Source: Gracilariopsis chorda
Lineage: Eukaryota > Rhodophyta > Florideophyceae > Gracilariales > Gracilariaceae
Direction: 5' to 3'
NCBI GenBank assembly: GCA_003194525.1
Contig: NBIV01000080.1
Span: 124,001-188,000, forward strand
DNA length: 64,000 nucleotides
Shown here: in pieces, positions 19,950 to 31,262 of the stretch
Layout: each line of letters starts with the position of its first letter
Position numbering within the stretch: position 1 is the stretch's first letter
Position numbers and translations under genes: made by a program
Notes under the pieces: generated by a model
What the model was told of the DNA's origin: nothing
Seen by the model: only the letters and a program-made list of their open reading frames with translations
Databases searched by the model: none

Positions 19950-21385
19950 ATTCAGAAGGCCAGAGAAGCGTCCAAGTTTTTTTCATCGTCTTCCTCCATC
20001 TCTTTCTCCGCCTCGTCTCTTCGGAGGGAGGAGAAGTCGATGAGTTTATTTATAGAGGGTAATGATCCGTTTGCGGCCTGGAAATCCCGTTTTCGGCATT
20101 TGATAACCTTTGAAATGGAGGGGATATATATATTTAGTAGCGTGCGTTGGATTTGCATCCCAAAGAAGTGACAAAGAACCGCACGGGGGAGAAACTTCTT
20201 GTTTGCTACGGTTTCGGATCTGTAGATAAACGCAGGTCTCTTTTATCAGAACGTTAGAATGTTGGTGAAGTCTGGTCTGCGTCCTAAACAAAGGGTAAAA
20301 GGGACTTTCATTCCTATGCGTGAGTTTGGGAGCCTGTTTCTTATACAATTAGAGTTCGAGCTCTTCCTCTCATATTGTGAAAGGGAGTTGAGAAGCATAC
20401 AAGAATGTACCTGCTATCTTCCATAAGTCCTAGATAATCTTCTTTGCAGCACCGTTGGATTAATGCGCGTACGGTGGAGTGCACTCTGACACCAGACCAC
20501 TCCTCGATGTCCATTTGAAGAAGTCATCGGATCTGTTCTCACCCGTCCCGTCAAGGCAAACGCTGTAGATACGATTAGATGCTATCTCGTTTTCCGCGCG
20601 AGCCTTGTACCACCCTATGGTTGGAAGAACTGTGGTTTTGCATTCAAAAAGTAAAGTAAGCAAGCTCTAGTGCTGCCATTTAAGAGAACTTGAACATACT
20701 TCGATCCTTGTAGAGACGGGGGGTTAATACGGCTTGTTAAGTCCGTATGGGTGAGCTCTAAGGGTCTCAAGGCGACCGATTCCGACCTTTGAAGTGATGC
20801 ATGCCTAGTCCCAGCGTCGATGCAAGGTGAACAGAAGATGTTTTGTACTTCAAGGGGCAAAAGATGCGGTACTCCATTGGATTGTTCCACCGTGGATAAC
20901 AGCCTATCCTTTCCAGAGTGTCCCAATTTCTCATGCCAATCTTTAGCGGTGTTTACAGGTAAGTGTAAGACTGCGTTTGCTGGCGGGGGTGATATGGGAT
21001 TAGGCATAGGATATAGTCCGTACCTTGATGCAAGCTTGTAGAAATCTTGTAGAGCATTTGGGTCCCGGATAGTAAATCCTCTGTTCTCAGATGTACTGTT
21101 GAACTCTATCTGCACATGTCTCGACAACACAGATATTGAGAAAAGGTTAGATTCAAAGGAGGGCGTGTGCTTGGTGCAGAGTATGGTCCAACTTCCGAAT
21201 GGTAGGTTGATTGTACCATGGTCAATTATTTCCGATACCTGGTGGCAGGTTCGTACCATTTGACCCCTTGACGGATGATAGACCAATAGCATATCTTTGT
21301 CTTTGATGAAGACATGTGTTTCCCCAGAGTCCAACAATGTTCGATCGCTCTCATCGTTTGAGAGTTTTGCATGAGAAACTGCCAC
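19950..21385 (-). pseudogene. Copia-3 protease, gag-pre-integrase and integrase
   Basis: The frame 21385-20615 shows TLLDSGETHVFIKD (protease DSG), then DWHEKLGHSGKDRLL (gag-pre-integrase) and CSPCIDAGTRHASL (integrase Cys pair). After a frame change near 20650 comes IYSVCLDGTGENRSDDFFKW, where the second catalytic Asp box is LDGTGEN rather than RSDNGGE. Minus-strand reading at 20465-20260 continues with SNGAAKKII, TFLYASQLPFTI and NRLPNSRIGMK, the post-catalytic helix and loop. In-frame stops occur at several points. Clearly inactive. Confidence 0.75.
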
Positions 21386-22442
21386 AAAGACACGAGGGGC
21401 TTCATCGTTACGGTCGTTTTTATCACGTTTTTTACCGTTCCGTTGGTGGTTGTCTCGATTGCCGGTGTTGGAATTCTTGTGGGAGTCCCAGTTCCTATTA
21501 GGTTTGTTATTGCAATTGGGACCTCTTCCTCTAGAGCGACTATTGTGCAGATTGGAGGATGGTTATCGGTATTAGCCTTCTTTCGTAACCAACACTCGGA
21601 GCTGATACGACCAATGCGTCCACAGTTCCAGCACTCTAAACCTTTGGTGTTCTTTCTTTAACGTTGTTTTCGGTTTGTAATAGACTTTTTTGCTGCATGA
21701 TAGGCGTATGTTTGGACTCTCTTCCCGTCACCAGAGGTGAGCTGTGTGGCGGCTGTGTGGTGTGTTCGAGGATCCAACTCCGAGAGGACCAGCGAAATGA
21801 CCTGACCATACTCCATATTGTTGGCGTCGGCCATTAAAGTGATCGCCATGAGAGAGTCTGGTAGTGTTCGAAGTAGAGTGATAGGTCTTCCTCGGTCAGT
21901 TGCAAAAGCGCCAAGTCGCGCAAATTCGAGGAAGTTATTTTCCATCTCTAATACGTGTTATCGAATGTCGTCACCGTCTTTGAACAGGAATGTACTGAGC
22001 TTTTGCTTTAAGTTCATTTTAGAATGAATATTGTCCTTCTTGTAGGTGGCTTCGAGTTTAGTCCACAATTTCAAAGCAGAGCAGTTCTCACGCTCAAATA
22101 ACTTAGATACGGCGACAATTGGCTGCGTGCCCAAGTTCTGGACGATAGTAGATCGTGCCTTACAATCGGTGTCGTCCCAACGTCGGCGAGCTTGACAAGT
22201 ACCCTCTTCCAGTCGAGGTTCGGTAAGTACAAACAGCGATTTATGTGAATGCATGAGATCTCGAAAGAAAATGCGCAATGTATAGTAGTCGTCGGAACCC
22301 TTGAGCCGAGGAATGCTCTTCGACTCTTGGTCCTTGTCCACATCCCTCGTGGAGTATTCTCTACGTGAGAGTGAACGCAGTGAAGGTTAGCAGAAAATAT
22401 CTTCGCCAGTCCCCTACTGGTTAAGGGATCCTTCTTCTTCAA
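21386..22442 (-). pseudogene. Copia-3 Gag with altered zinc knuckle
   Basis: Frames 22341-21958 and 21945-21658 carry a UBN2-type Gag: WDDTDCKARSTIVQNLG, CSALKLWTKLEATYKKDN, then MENNFLEFARLGAF and ITLLRTLPDSLMAI. At about 21655-21590 the nucleocapsid motif reads ECWNCGRIGRISSECW. This is C-X2-C-X4-R-X4-C, with Arg replacing the zinc-binding His. The protein is split by a frameshift near 21950. Confidence 0.75.
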
Positions 22443-23600
22443 CTTCAGTTGCCTAGTTCTTCAATAAAAAATCTGTCCGCAAGAATTATAATATTAACGG
22501 TAGCGAGCTTCACACGTCCTTTACGCATGAAGAAGCCCTTTCCCTTTTGCTCAAAACGCACACTACAGAGCACGGCGAGGTGCAGGGCCGCGCGAGGTGA
22601 AGGGCGGCTCTAGGGGCACGATCACAAGGTAGGAACGGCAGCGCCCGTGGCGCGACAAGGTGCAAGGCGGAAAATGACAAGATAGGAAGGCAGGGCGCGC
22701 AGCGCGACGCGGCGCGGAAGGCAGAAGATCACAAGGTAGGTGGCAGGGAGCGCAGTGCGGGTGGTGCGGTTGGAGGGATCATCCAGCGATGCTACCATGT
22801 GAAGATCGCGGCTTGAATATGAAAAGTCGGGCAGAGTGCAACAGCCAGCCACTACTTTATTATTCCAGCTGCTCGGCAGCGTGTGGACACGGTGCGCTGT
22901 CCGAATGAACGGTTACAAAAACGTCATTCAACGCACCTCACCCGACAACTCATCCCGTGCGCGCAGCTCAGCCTGCAGATTACGGTTCATATATTTTGCG
23001 TCCCAAAGCTCATCTACCTTTCAAGGCGAGGAAAAACAACAGCTCATTCACAAAACCCGCTGCACCTAAACCGGTCCAACCTAATTTTAGAATGATATTT
23101 TCAACCACTCTAACAGATTCTACAGTACCTTACACGATACTCCGCAAGATAAATTAAATGATTTTGTTATTGACTTCCTCCATCTGCATTATAAAGATTA
23201 TGAAGATGAAATTGACTTAAATCTATATTCCATAAAATCCACAGCCAAGATTCTGACAGTACAGATCTTACTGTGGTGAAGAAAAGAAACATAAAGAAAA
23301 TGATCTCGCGCATATCAACCTTCCGTAAAGATGTAGCGTCAAATCAAGTATAATATTTGACTGGTTTAGACACATTTTTTAATGGTTTTTGAGGACTGTG
23401 TATTTTTTATAACTACCGTCCAAAACTCTCACGGATAGTGAGGGGGTAGCCATGATCATCATTACCGAATCTTGCAGATTGGGAACGTCTTTATGCGATT
23501 TTCTTTTAGTATCTGGCTTGTTCAAACTGGAATCACAATCTACCCTTTTTTACCATTGAAACAGATATTCGGCTCGTTCTAGCTAAGAGACATTGGAGGA
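22443..23600. other. Intergenic, with a degenerate tandem repeat; no gene seen
   Basis: Only short unsupported ORFs. The left part is GC-rich and contains the tandem repeat listed separately; the right part (23050-23600) is AT-rich with no recognisable feature. Confidence 0.5.
22619..22770 (+). repeat. Degenerate tandem repeat, about 54-bp unit
   Basis: Two and a half diverged units each begin with a form of gatcacaaggtagg (atgacaagatagg in the second) followed by GC-rich sequence (ggcagcgcccg, ggcagggcgcg, ggcagggagcgc). Confidence 0.5.
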
Positions 23601-23614
23601 AATGAACAAATGCT

Positions 23615-24166
23615 TTAATAAAATGAGATTGGACGACGTGAGCACTGCAACACGCGCTGTACCGACTGGTTAGGTGTGCCAGGTGGGTTAAAGTGGGCAA
23701 ATAATTAGATAAATAATTCATTTAATTATTTAGATGGATCGTGATACTCCGCTACTGTGGCGTAGAGCCATGCCACTAGAGCCCGCTCCAACATATGCCA
23801 TTTAGCAAAGTGCATCTGACGTTGAGCCTCACTCATTCTTAAAGAGAGTGCAGCGCTCCCTCTCTAAGAAGGCAAAAGTAAGCACTTCATGGCTAAGTGT
23901 GATACCATTTGTTTTTCACAGTCAACCATTTGCTTTGACTAGAAATATCAATGATCTGCTAGCCAGTGTGCACCATACGACCAAAAATACCAATTGATTA
24001 CGGTTAGTCTGCCTCACTATCTCGCGTACCTCGGTGGTTTGGTGCTGCCACCCCCATCCGGTTACCTAACTTCCACCTTTCAGGATGAACGCTAGCCGAG
24101 CTCCCAATAACGTTTATCCAGACGAACTACCCAGCTGATAATCGCCACTCAATTCGGTTCACCACA
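23615..24166 (+). repeat. 5' LTR of Gypsy-1
   Basis: Aligns with 44235-44786 through blocks such as gcgctgtacc, ataattaga, cgctact, gccatgccactga-like, gcgctccctct, agtcaacc, ccatccggttacc and aacttcc. Both copies end in ACCACA, immediately before the primer-binding site on this side. The start is approximate. Confidence 0.75.
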
Positions 24167-24169
24167 TTT

Positions 24170-24193
24170 CGGTCTCCCTACCTAGAATCTGGA
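24170..24193 (+). other. Primer-binding site of Gypsy-1
   Basis: Three bases after the LTR end lies a 24-base sequence starting GGTCTCCC and continuing ACCTAGAATC. It matches the Gypsy-2 site at 39003-39026 (read on the minus strand) at nearly every base. The first T of the expected TGG is C. It should pair with the 3' end of a host tRNA whose identity I cannot assign. Confidence 0.75.
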
Positions 24194-25161
24194 AGTAAAT
24201 TTAGTAGTTGTGGAAAGATGAATTTGGAAGGTAGGGTATTCTAGAACACCGTTTGGTTTTTGCTATCACTAGAAAGCGATTCAGTGAAACATAAGGTTAC
24301 TAACTGGATATGCCGCAAAGAACACAAGTTCTAGAGGTTCATCGAGGCAACGAACGGGCGTGGGCCCGTCCCAGGGAGTCGTAAAGCCAATGAAGGACAA
24401 CCCGTAGGTGTGGAGCAAAACCAGAGCGGTTTGTACCTCTCAAGGAGTCCGAGTCCTTGCTCCCTATGAATGCTAGACTCAGCGGACGAGCTCTCTACTC
24501 CACATGAGTGTCGGGTGTAAATCCAACGGCGGATACTGGCTATTCCTGTAGAGGTGAATACGAAGAATCCAGAGAGGAACGAGATCAGAGAAGAACCGGA
24601 ATAGGGAGAAGTAGACAGCGTATACAGTGATCGTAGTGTCCCAAAGGGGAAAGAGACCAAGCAAAAAGGGGGGGAGAGTCGTGCACACAGTGGTAACAGA
24701 CCCGAGAACCAAAAGGTAAAACAGTAGAAACAAACAAAAGAACAACCCAATACTGGAGCGGAGATCTGTCCTGCAACAGGATACACGAAATAAAAAGAGA
24801 AATGTTATACCGATGGTGGGTGTACCTACACAGATGTCCTGGGCAGTCTCAAGGGGGCTGTCGCACTGAAACCATGCTTGGTTACTCTGCAGATGGAGTC
24901 GTAAACCCACGAAGGCAGTTGCGACCAGAGCGCACTTTAGGTTGTCAGACTAGAACGATGGCTTTGAAGACCAACCATTCTTGAGTTTACTTTGGGGTCG
25001 CGACCGCGAGGTCACTCCGACCTAAGTAAGGCTCACTACATATATTTTAACTAATTATATAAATTAGTGAACACCTTTTGAAGCCCAGAAACGTGGAGAA
25101 CTTAGTGTCAGGGGCCAAATTAAGCTAACGTACTAAAAAAAGTCCCACGCGTGCCACGCGT
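24194..25161 (+). other. Gypsy-1 leader region
   Basis: Untranslated leader between primer-binding site and gag remnant. Only unsupported ORFs are present; the interval 25030-25090 is AT-rich. Confidence 0.5.
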
Positions 25162-27130
25162 TTGTCGTGTACCAGGCCATTTAAAATTCAACCGAAGGGG
25201 GAAAATTCACACCAGAAATTGCCACAGTTCAACCGACAATGGGTGCCAGTCCGTGCATCGGTAATCCCTCTGCGGAGGGTAAAAGCGACACTTAAGGAAG
25301 GTGTTTTCCTCCGCAGGAGGAACTGTTACGAAGAACTTCCGTAAAGGTCTATGCCGACAACGTGGAGCAGACAGCGGAGGATGCTGCTCCCTTGGTAACC
25401 AATGCGGTAGAGACCAAGTCTCTGATAGGACCGAAGACCGGTACCACGTCCGACGAAATGGTAGAGAACAGGGATGAAGATAAACTTAAGAAGGGCGTAA
25501 CCACGTGCAAGGTGAAGAAAAACCGTAAAGGTAAAAACAAACGATATCACTCCTCCGATGACAACGAGTACCAAATGCGTTACGACCTGAAGGTAATTCT
25601 GCCGTTTCACGAACTGCTCACCAATTCGGTTGACTACGAAACCCCCAGGTTACGGAACCCGGACTATGAGTACATCTTACAGGTAGCTCAGAAGATTACC
25701 AAGTGCTACAATCGGCTTGGTTTCCAAATGGGTGATACTACCTTCACACAGGTGATGATCCCATTGCGATCGTTGACTTCCTTCAAAATTTCAAGATCGC
25801 TTATGACCAGAATGGTTATTCAGAACGCGTAGCAATGTGGTTGTTTCAATTCTGCTGGAAGAAGCAGGCCCCATCCCTGCTCCACAGTAGGATCCCAGGG
25901 AACACCATGATGTGGACCAAACGGAGATGCTTCGGACTTACCTGCAGGTCCTCAAATACCTTCTGGAAACCTATGCGACCGATGAACTTATTCAGGAAGC
26001 TTAAGCTGAGCTTCTCGGTTTCCATCAGAGGTCATGACAAACGAAATTCGAATTCGAGAAATAGTTGTTCGCGAGAGGTCATGACAAACCAAATTCGAAT
26101 TCGAGAAATAGTTGTTCGCGATAGTCTCCCGGTGTGGTAATGTCTTTAAGACCACTCGTTTGAAGTCGTTGTGAGTGAGAATCGACAAAGTGATTAGGTC
26201 GCAGGTGAAGAATCACCTCGCGACGAACCGAAAAGAGGATTATAATGCGCTGGCGTGGTATGTCTATGCCATTGGAGATACTCACCGAGCCAGTCGATGA
26301 CAGCCGAGCACAGTTTTCGAGCTTGGTAAGGATAAACCAAAACGGCACATACTGGAGGTGGATTATTGGTCGCTCTCCGAGGACACGGCGCACGATGTCA
26401 TATCAGTGGGTTTTATGGTTTATTTGGTACATACCGGACCCGTCTCCGCATTGGTTTCGCCATCATCAACATAGACGTCCACAATGGCAACCTCGACCCA
26501 GAGGATATCAATGCTAGACAAACAGGGGTCTGTCCCGAACCAACAGGTACTCGCAATACATCCGTTGGGTAGGCCCACACCACACAGTCAGCAGTCTGAG
26601 TACCATGTGGCACGCGTACACCCAATAGACCAAAATCCAATGCGCGGAACTTGGATGGCTCTGCAGGATCCAACCACTGGGAATCTCCTTTTTGGTTTTG
26701 TCTATCACCACACTACTTGGATACGACATGCCCGAATATCCCCGCTCAGGTTCGTGGCGCACTCCTCCAAATGCGTCATCAGTCCGACCAGATGCTATTT
26801 GGCCAAGCGAGCGGAGACCGAAAGGTTCATGAAAAGCAGTTCCATGTAAACTAACAAATGATTCTGGTCAACGGTACGGACTCGGCAGCCAAAGCCGATG
26901 CCACGGCATTCCAGGCTAAAAGCACCTAATACTCGGGCCGTAGGCCATTCCCAGCCTGTCTCATTTGGAAGGCCGACTGGAAACACCTGTTTCTTGTATG
27001 GATGGTAACCCTTTTGTTATCAGACAGCAAGCGCTAGAATACCAATTGGCACCTATCTGCTTTCTGGAGCACGATAACTACAAAGTAAAGGTCACCCCTG
27101 GTTTCTGTTAGCCATTTGGTCCTATGAACT
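25162..27130 (+). pseudogene. Gypsy-1 Gag remnant
   Basis: No frame is intact. At about 25750-25850 the sequence reads GDDPIAIVDFLQNFK and then ERVAMWLFQF, matching in layout the Gypsy-2 capsid segment FSGEDPILVLDFLGRF. This identifies the Retrotrans_gag-type capsid domain. The first part (25362-25700) is lysine-rich (KKNRKGKNKRYHSSDDNE), like the linker before the capsid domain. A 47-bp tandem duplication sits inside at 26028-26121. No zinc knuckle remains visible. Confidence 0.65.
26028..26121 (+). repeat. 47-bp tandem duplication in Gypsy-1 gag
   Basis: Two units, 26028-26074 and 26075-26121, differ at one base. Each contains the palindromic ATTCGAAT core. 47 is not a multiple of three, so the duplication shifts the frame. 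Confidence 0.9.
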
Positions 27131-27390
27131 GCGATCTTGGATATGGGAGCTGGACAGAATCTGCTTAACTAGATGTTATTATCCCCGAAGGTGTTCGACT
27201 GGGTACAGCCCTGTACCCTTACGAACCTTTTGGCGGATGCGAATAAGCGACCACTAGCGGCCTGCGGCAGCGTAGACCTAATGGTAGCCGTAGGAACCCT
27301 CAAGTTCTGGGTAGGTTTTCTATTGATCAACCAATTGGCAACGGATTGTATCCTTGGAGCTCCGTTCATTGAGAACTATATCTGAGCAAT
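27131..27390 (+). pseudogene. Gypsy-1 aspartic protease remnant
   Basis: At 27135-27170 the frame reads ILDMGAGQNLL, against LDTGAGPNFI in Gypsy-2: the catalytic D-T-G has become D-M-G. A stop follows, then frames with DLMVAVGTLKFWVGFLLIN and DCILGAPFIENYI, the later strands of a gypsy retropepsin (ILGxxFxxxx). Inactive. Confidence 0.7.
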
Positions 27391-27699
27391 TTTGCCTCAA
27401 ACCACAACGATTTTGTTCCACAAGGGTGCAACAGTAGCAATGCTTGGTCGCCTGAGTTGAAAACTGCATCAGGAGTAAGAAAGAAAACGCCTTTGCCGAC
27501 AGTATCCTATAGCAGTCGACTTCCGAAGTCCATTGTGATTATGCCCATGCACCAAGTGGTAGACAAAGTAGTATGCCATCAACCTGGTCCCCTAAAACTA
27601 CAAAGCCACTATCAGTTATTGGAAGGCCACATGATCATGATTGTGAACAGAACCGTGGACAAAATACCAAATCAAACCTTTTAGGTACGCTTAAGCAAC

Positions 27700-28296
27700 G
27701 TCAGTAACCCTACGGTCAAATTACCCAACACCATCATTTTCGGACTACAATTTCCCGCACCAGGTATTACTTTTACTTTGACACCACAAAGGTCGTCCGG
27801 AGAACTCCACCTTAGGCAATGGGAGTCGAAACCGATCGCGGAAGAACAGAAACCAACCACGCCGGTAGACGGCGAAACTGCACCATCACCGAAAGGAAGT
27901 ATCAACTGGAAAATGGATGTAACCATCGGCTTTGAATGGCCATCTTGTACAGAACGCATCCTCAACCTACTCGCTCAGTTCAGTACCTTGTGGTCAGGTC
28001 AATTAGAGGTGATCAAAGCCACGCAACACCGTATCGCCTTGGTTCCTGGAGCCAAGACGATATGCCAACAACCATAACGGGAAGTTCCAAAAGCCTGAGA
28101 GGAGAAATAAAAGAGATGGAAAGAGTGCTCCAGGAAGGGGTAACCGAGCCGATATACGCGGAGTGGGCCAGCCCAGTGGTGTTAGCCCAAAAGAAGGGAG
28201 ACACCAAAATGAGCTGTTTATAGACTTTCAAAAACTAAACGCCATTACGGTCAAGGCTTCATATCCGATTCCTTGAATGGACAAATGTATGGATTC
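27700..28296 (+). pseudogene. Gypsy-1 RT, N-terminal part, up to the Gypsy-2 insertion
   Basis: Three frames in succession give HRIALVPGAK, then REMERV-like helix and GVTEPIYAEWASPVVLAQKK, then ELFIDFQKLNAITVKASYPIP followed by a stop and MDKCMDS. These match the Gypsy-2 RT blocks HRIDLLPDTR, GVIEPAQSPWASPV and DYRRLNAVTIKDVYPIPRMDEYIDS. The protein continues after Gypsy-2 at 39935 with FGDMKVFTTLDAN, showing that the insertion split a once continuous gene. Confidence 0.8.
28292..28296. repeat. Target-site duplication GATTC, left
   Basis: GATTC directly precedes the Gypsy-2 LTR (TGTAGTGCAA). The same five bases follow the other LTR at 39935-39939. Five-base duplications are normal for gypsy integrases. 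Confidence 0.95.
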
Positions 28297-29198
28297 TGTA
28301 GTGCAATACCCGCAAGCGGGACAACACACGAAGACGTTCAGAATCTTCCTCTCACGAGGGTAACAAAGCGAACGGAGCCTCTCCGGATGAGCACGATGAA
28401 GTCGGATTGTAAAGCCGAGGCTCACCCTCAAGCCAAGCGGGGAGAGTTGAAACGGTAGGATTATGATCACCACGAATGGGAAAACAGCCCTTCCAAGGAG
28501 TACGAGTCCAAGTAAGTGGGGAAGACGTCACGGGATACCGGCACGAGAGACAGGCGTCAGCGGTGACGAGCAACCACACAAAGGGGTAGGAACCACGAGA
28601 GTGGGGTAAGGGAAATACGGGGGATGCCCGATTGGCGGCGACGGGGGTGTGGGCCAACGGGACCACGAAAAAAGGTACAAAGGAACCTTATACAGGGGCG
28701 AGAACACGGCGGTAGTGAATTAAGTGACAAGTGCCCAAGGCGGTGATACTCCTAGTGACGCAGGGTGGATAAGTCTACCGTTAGTAACGCGGCTTTACCT
28801 ACGAGGAGTGTAGAAGACTTGCGAAAGCGGAAAAGACTTAGAGCCAAGAACCCCTGCTTGGGGAAGTTTACTCAGTGTCAGGGCGAGGTCGCCGAGCAAC
28901 TATATAGTGTAGTAATCTCCCTACTGTAGCGTAGATAAATAATAAATATTAAATATAAGTTAACTAAATGTCCACACCGTGGTGCCAACCTCCTCTTGAC
29001 TATCCGTGTCACACGTGGTCCACTCTCGCCTTGAGCGGCACACGGCGCATGCACAAATTTGCACCTGGTGCACAGTGCGGATCCGCTGAGGGCTGAGAGA
29101 CCCGTTAATAGCGGTAGTAATCATAAACACGCGAAAGCGGCAAAAACATCAAGTCCACAGGGCATGGCTGAGTCTTCCTCCTTGAGGATTGCACTTCA
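28297..29198 (-). repeat. 3' LTR of Gypsy-2
   Basis: A 902-bp LTR, nearly identical to 39030-39934. On the element strand it starts TGAAGTGCAA and ends GCACTACA. It contains an AT-rich ATAATAAATATTAAATATAAGTT-like stretch near 28935-28965 that could hold promoter or polyadenylation signals. Confidence 0.95.
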
Positions 29199-29212
29199 TA
29201 TCCCCCTCCTGA
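29199..29212 (-). other. Polypurine tract of Gypsy-2
   Basis: Minus-strand sequence CAGGAGGGGGATA directly before the 3' LTR start at 29198. This is the expected primer for plus-strand synthesis. It lies only about 22 bases from the ATG of the antisense ORF. Confidence 0.8.
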
Positions 29213-29233
29213 GGTGCGAATACGACATCCACG

Positions 29234-31048
29234 ATGGCGACAGAAGCACCGGGAAAGGTCCTTAAATGTAAGTCCGGCTCGCTGGTTCTCCATCCCACTC
29301 TGGGTAACGAGCACCTAGCTGCGAACAGCGAATCTGTGTCCAACTCTTCCGAGGTTCTTCCAACAACACAAACGCTTTCGCGGCCTTCTTCTCCGATTAC
29401 TCGGCTTCCGTCATCTAAGATGAATAACAACAACAACAACAACGGCAACGCTGGCAGCAACACACCGTTACAGTACTTCTCCGGATTTCATTCCGTGCGT
29501 CTACCGCAGAGCGGTCTCTTGACTCTGTCGCAACAAACAGGTGCAAATGCGAGTGCGGCTCCCACGGGAGGGTATCTAATGGCAGCGTGGCCGTCGTACG
29601 AGATGCTGGTCGGGCTGCAGCCTTCGCAACATGCGATGACTCTCCGGCTGGCGCCGTGGTTCCACCCGACTGCAGTGTTCAATGATGCGCTTCTGTCGAT
29701 GTATACCGATGGAAAGGGGATGCTCCCGGGTGACGTTCCGGCAATTGTGACCAATTCGTGGGATTGGCGGAATCGCGTAGCGATACTCGTGCACACGGTA
29801 ATCCGACGGGGTCGGGAATCAGCAGATTCCGCTCACGTGGCGTTGGTCTTACTTGCTCATCAACGGCTTCGCCGGGCTCCCTTCGAGTATCCCATCCCAG
29901 ATGATATGGGCTCTGACATCAGATTGTATCGCACCCAAGGTGAAATGGGGTACCTCGACCGCCTCGCGGGTTTAGAACCACTCTCGTGGAGAAGCAATCC
30001 CGCGGCGCGCCAAGACGCGGTGTGCTGGACACGACCGATCATTCGGGCTGAATTCTGCTATATGCTTCGCTTGGCGAGGGCCAAATTATTCTCGATGATA
30101 TGCTTTGAGCGGCGAGCACGGTCCTGATTCGGGTATTCGATTCCGTATCAGAATGTAGAAGTCGAACGCATCCGCGTGGGCAACCGACGTGGTGGGTACG
30201 TTCCGATTCCACCGTGGTGGTCGCATCTCGAAGCGTGCCGAGGTTGCTACATCGAGTTGCCTCCCGTGATCACGTATTACGGCTCATACCACATCGAGGA
30301 TCCTCAGTCCGGGCTCTGGTCCGTGGTGGTCACCAAATGGGCGGTCCGCACAGCGGCTTTCATCCTCTGGGAGGTTTATGACCAGTACAGACTGTGGTTC
30401 ATCCCGTTGCGGGTCCGTACCGCCATCCGAGCGCTGGACTTACGAATCCCACTAGGTGGTGAGGCAAACGCTGACGAAGTAGCGGGCCTCCTCGATTTCA
30501 TCGACCAGGTTGACTAGGCTTCGGTTCCTCTAGAACAGATTGGGCGTACTGCCGGTAGCCGGATACAGGACCTGTCGCCAGGGCGTCGAACTCCGCTCGC
30601 GGGTGACTTCATCTACTTCAACCCTTGGGAGGGGCATGAGATCTCCGCGGAGGAAGCGAACGAGCTCCGGTTTGCACCGAGATATATCCCCGAGGTGCAT
30701 CCGACCGGTTTTATTGACGCCGATGAGTACTACAACGTCTACGATGGTGAGGATCCGATGTTCGACAACGAGCCCGAAGAAGGTGCCGGTCACGCCGGGG
30801 CACAGGGAGAACCATATGGTATGGATGCTCCCGGAGTCGCCCCTGCGAGCCAGCCGTCCAATCCGTCGGTCGGTCTTCCCACTGGTGGGCCCTCTACGCC
30901 AGGTGAGGCGAACGTGGCCCCTGCGGGTCAGGCTGCCGTGATCTCTCAGTTCCTCCGCCAAGTGGGGCTGGGAGGTAACGAGGCCAGTGGCGATGTCACT
31001 GCGATGCGGGATGCTCTGATAGCCCGACTCCAGGGAAACAACCACTAA
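29234..31048 (+). CDS. Antisense accessory ORF of Gypsy-2, unknown protein
   Basis: One plus-strand frame of about 605 codons, opposite to gag-pol, begins at an ATG 35 bases from the 3' LTR and ends 215 bases before the pol terminator, so the two are convergent. It is interrupted by TGA at 30125-30127 and TAG at 30515-30517; the frame is unchanged across both. The N-terminal 80 residues are Ser/Asn-rich with a poly-Asn run. The middle is globular in composition, with LAPWFHPTAVFNDALLSMY, WDWRNRVAILVHTVIRRGRE, YVPIPPWWSHLEACRGCY and VRTAAFILWEVYDQYRLWF. The C-terminal 120 residues are acidic, then Gly/Pro/Ala-rich, ending in a short helix (AVISQFLRQVGL). No known domain is recognised. Stops could be decay or readthrough points. 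Antisense ORFs in this position are known in some plant Tat/Grande elements, but I see no similarity I could claim. Confidence 0.6.
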
Positions 31049-31262
31049 GATGGGGGCAGTTCCAACCCGTAAGGGGGCGTGTTACCTCACCATGGGGGTG
31101 CAACCTTGTGACGTAGTGTAGTCCTTCGACTAGTCGGTGTTCCATCGATCGTATCGAGTAAAATCCAAGTTGACTTGTGTTCCTTCTTCTTTCCTTTCCT
31201 TTCTTCCTTTCCACACCAAAACTCGATCCTTCATTTCCTTCCTTTCCACCGCAGTGGCTTGC

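Larger units (their letters stand above)
19950..22442 (-). mobile_element. Copia-3, decayed Ty1/copia remnant
   Basis: Minus-strand gag, zinc knuckle, protease, gag-pre-integrase and integrase in copia order, followed by the integrase C-terminal region to about 19950, with no RT after it. Stops and frameshifts are frequent. No LTRs are defined. It is unrelated at the sequence level to Copia-1, so three copia families occur here. Confidence 0.75.

Noticed and set aside
22619-22770. Possible CRISPR-like or satellite array
   Set aside because: Only two and a half diverged units with no spacer pattern; a decayed tandem repeat is enough.
24331-24910. Minus-strand hydrophobic ORFs in the Gypsy-1 leader
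   Set aside because: They lie in the untranslated leader of the element, and Phe/Leu richness follows from purine-rich plus-strand DNA.
29234-31048. Antisense ORF as a retroviral envelope gene
   Set aside because: It is on the opposite strand to gag-pol and shows no signal peptide, transmembrane anchor or paired cysteines.
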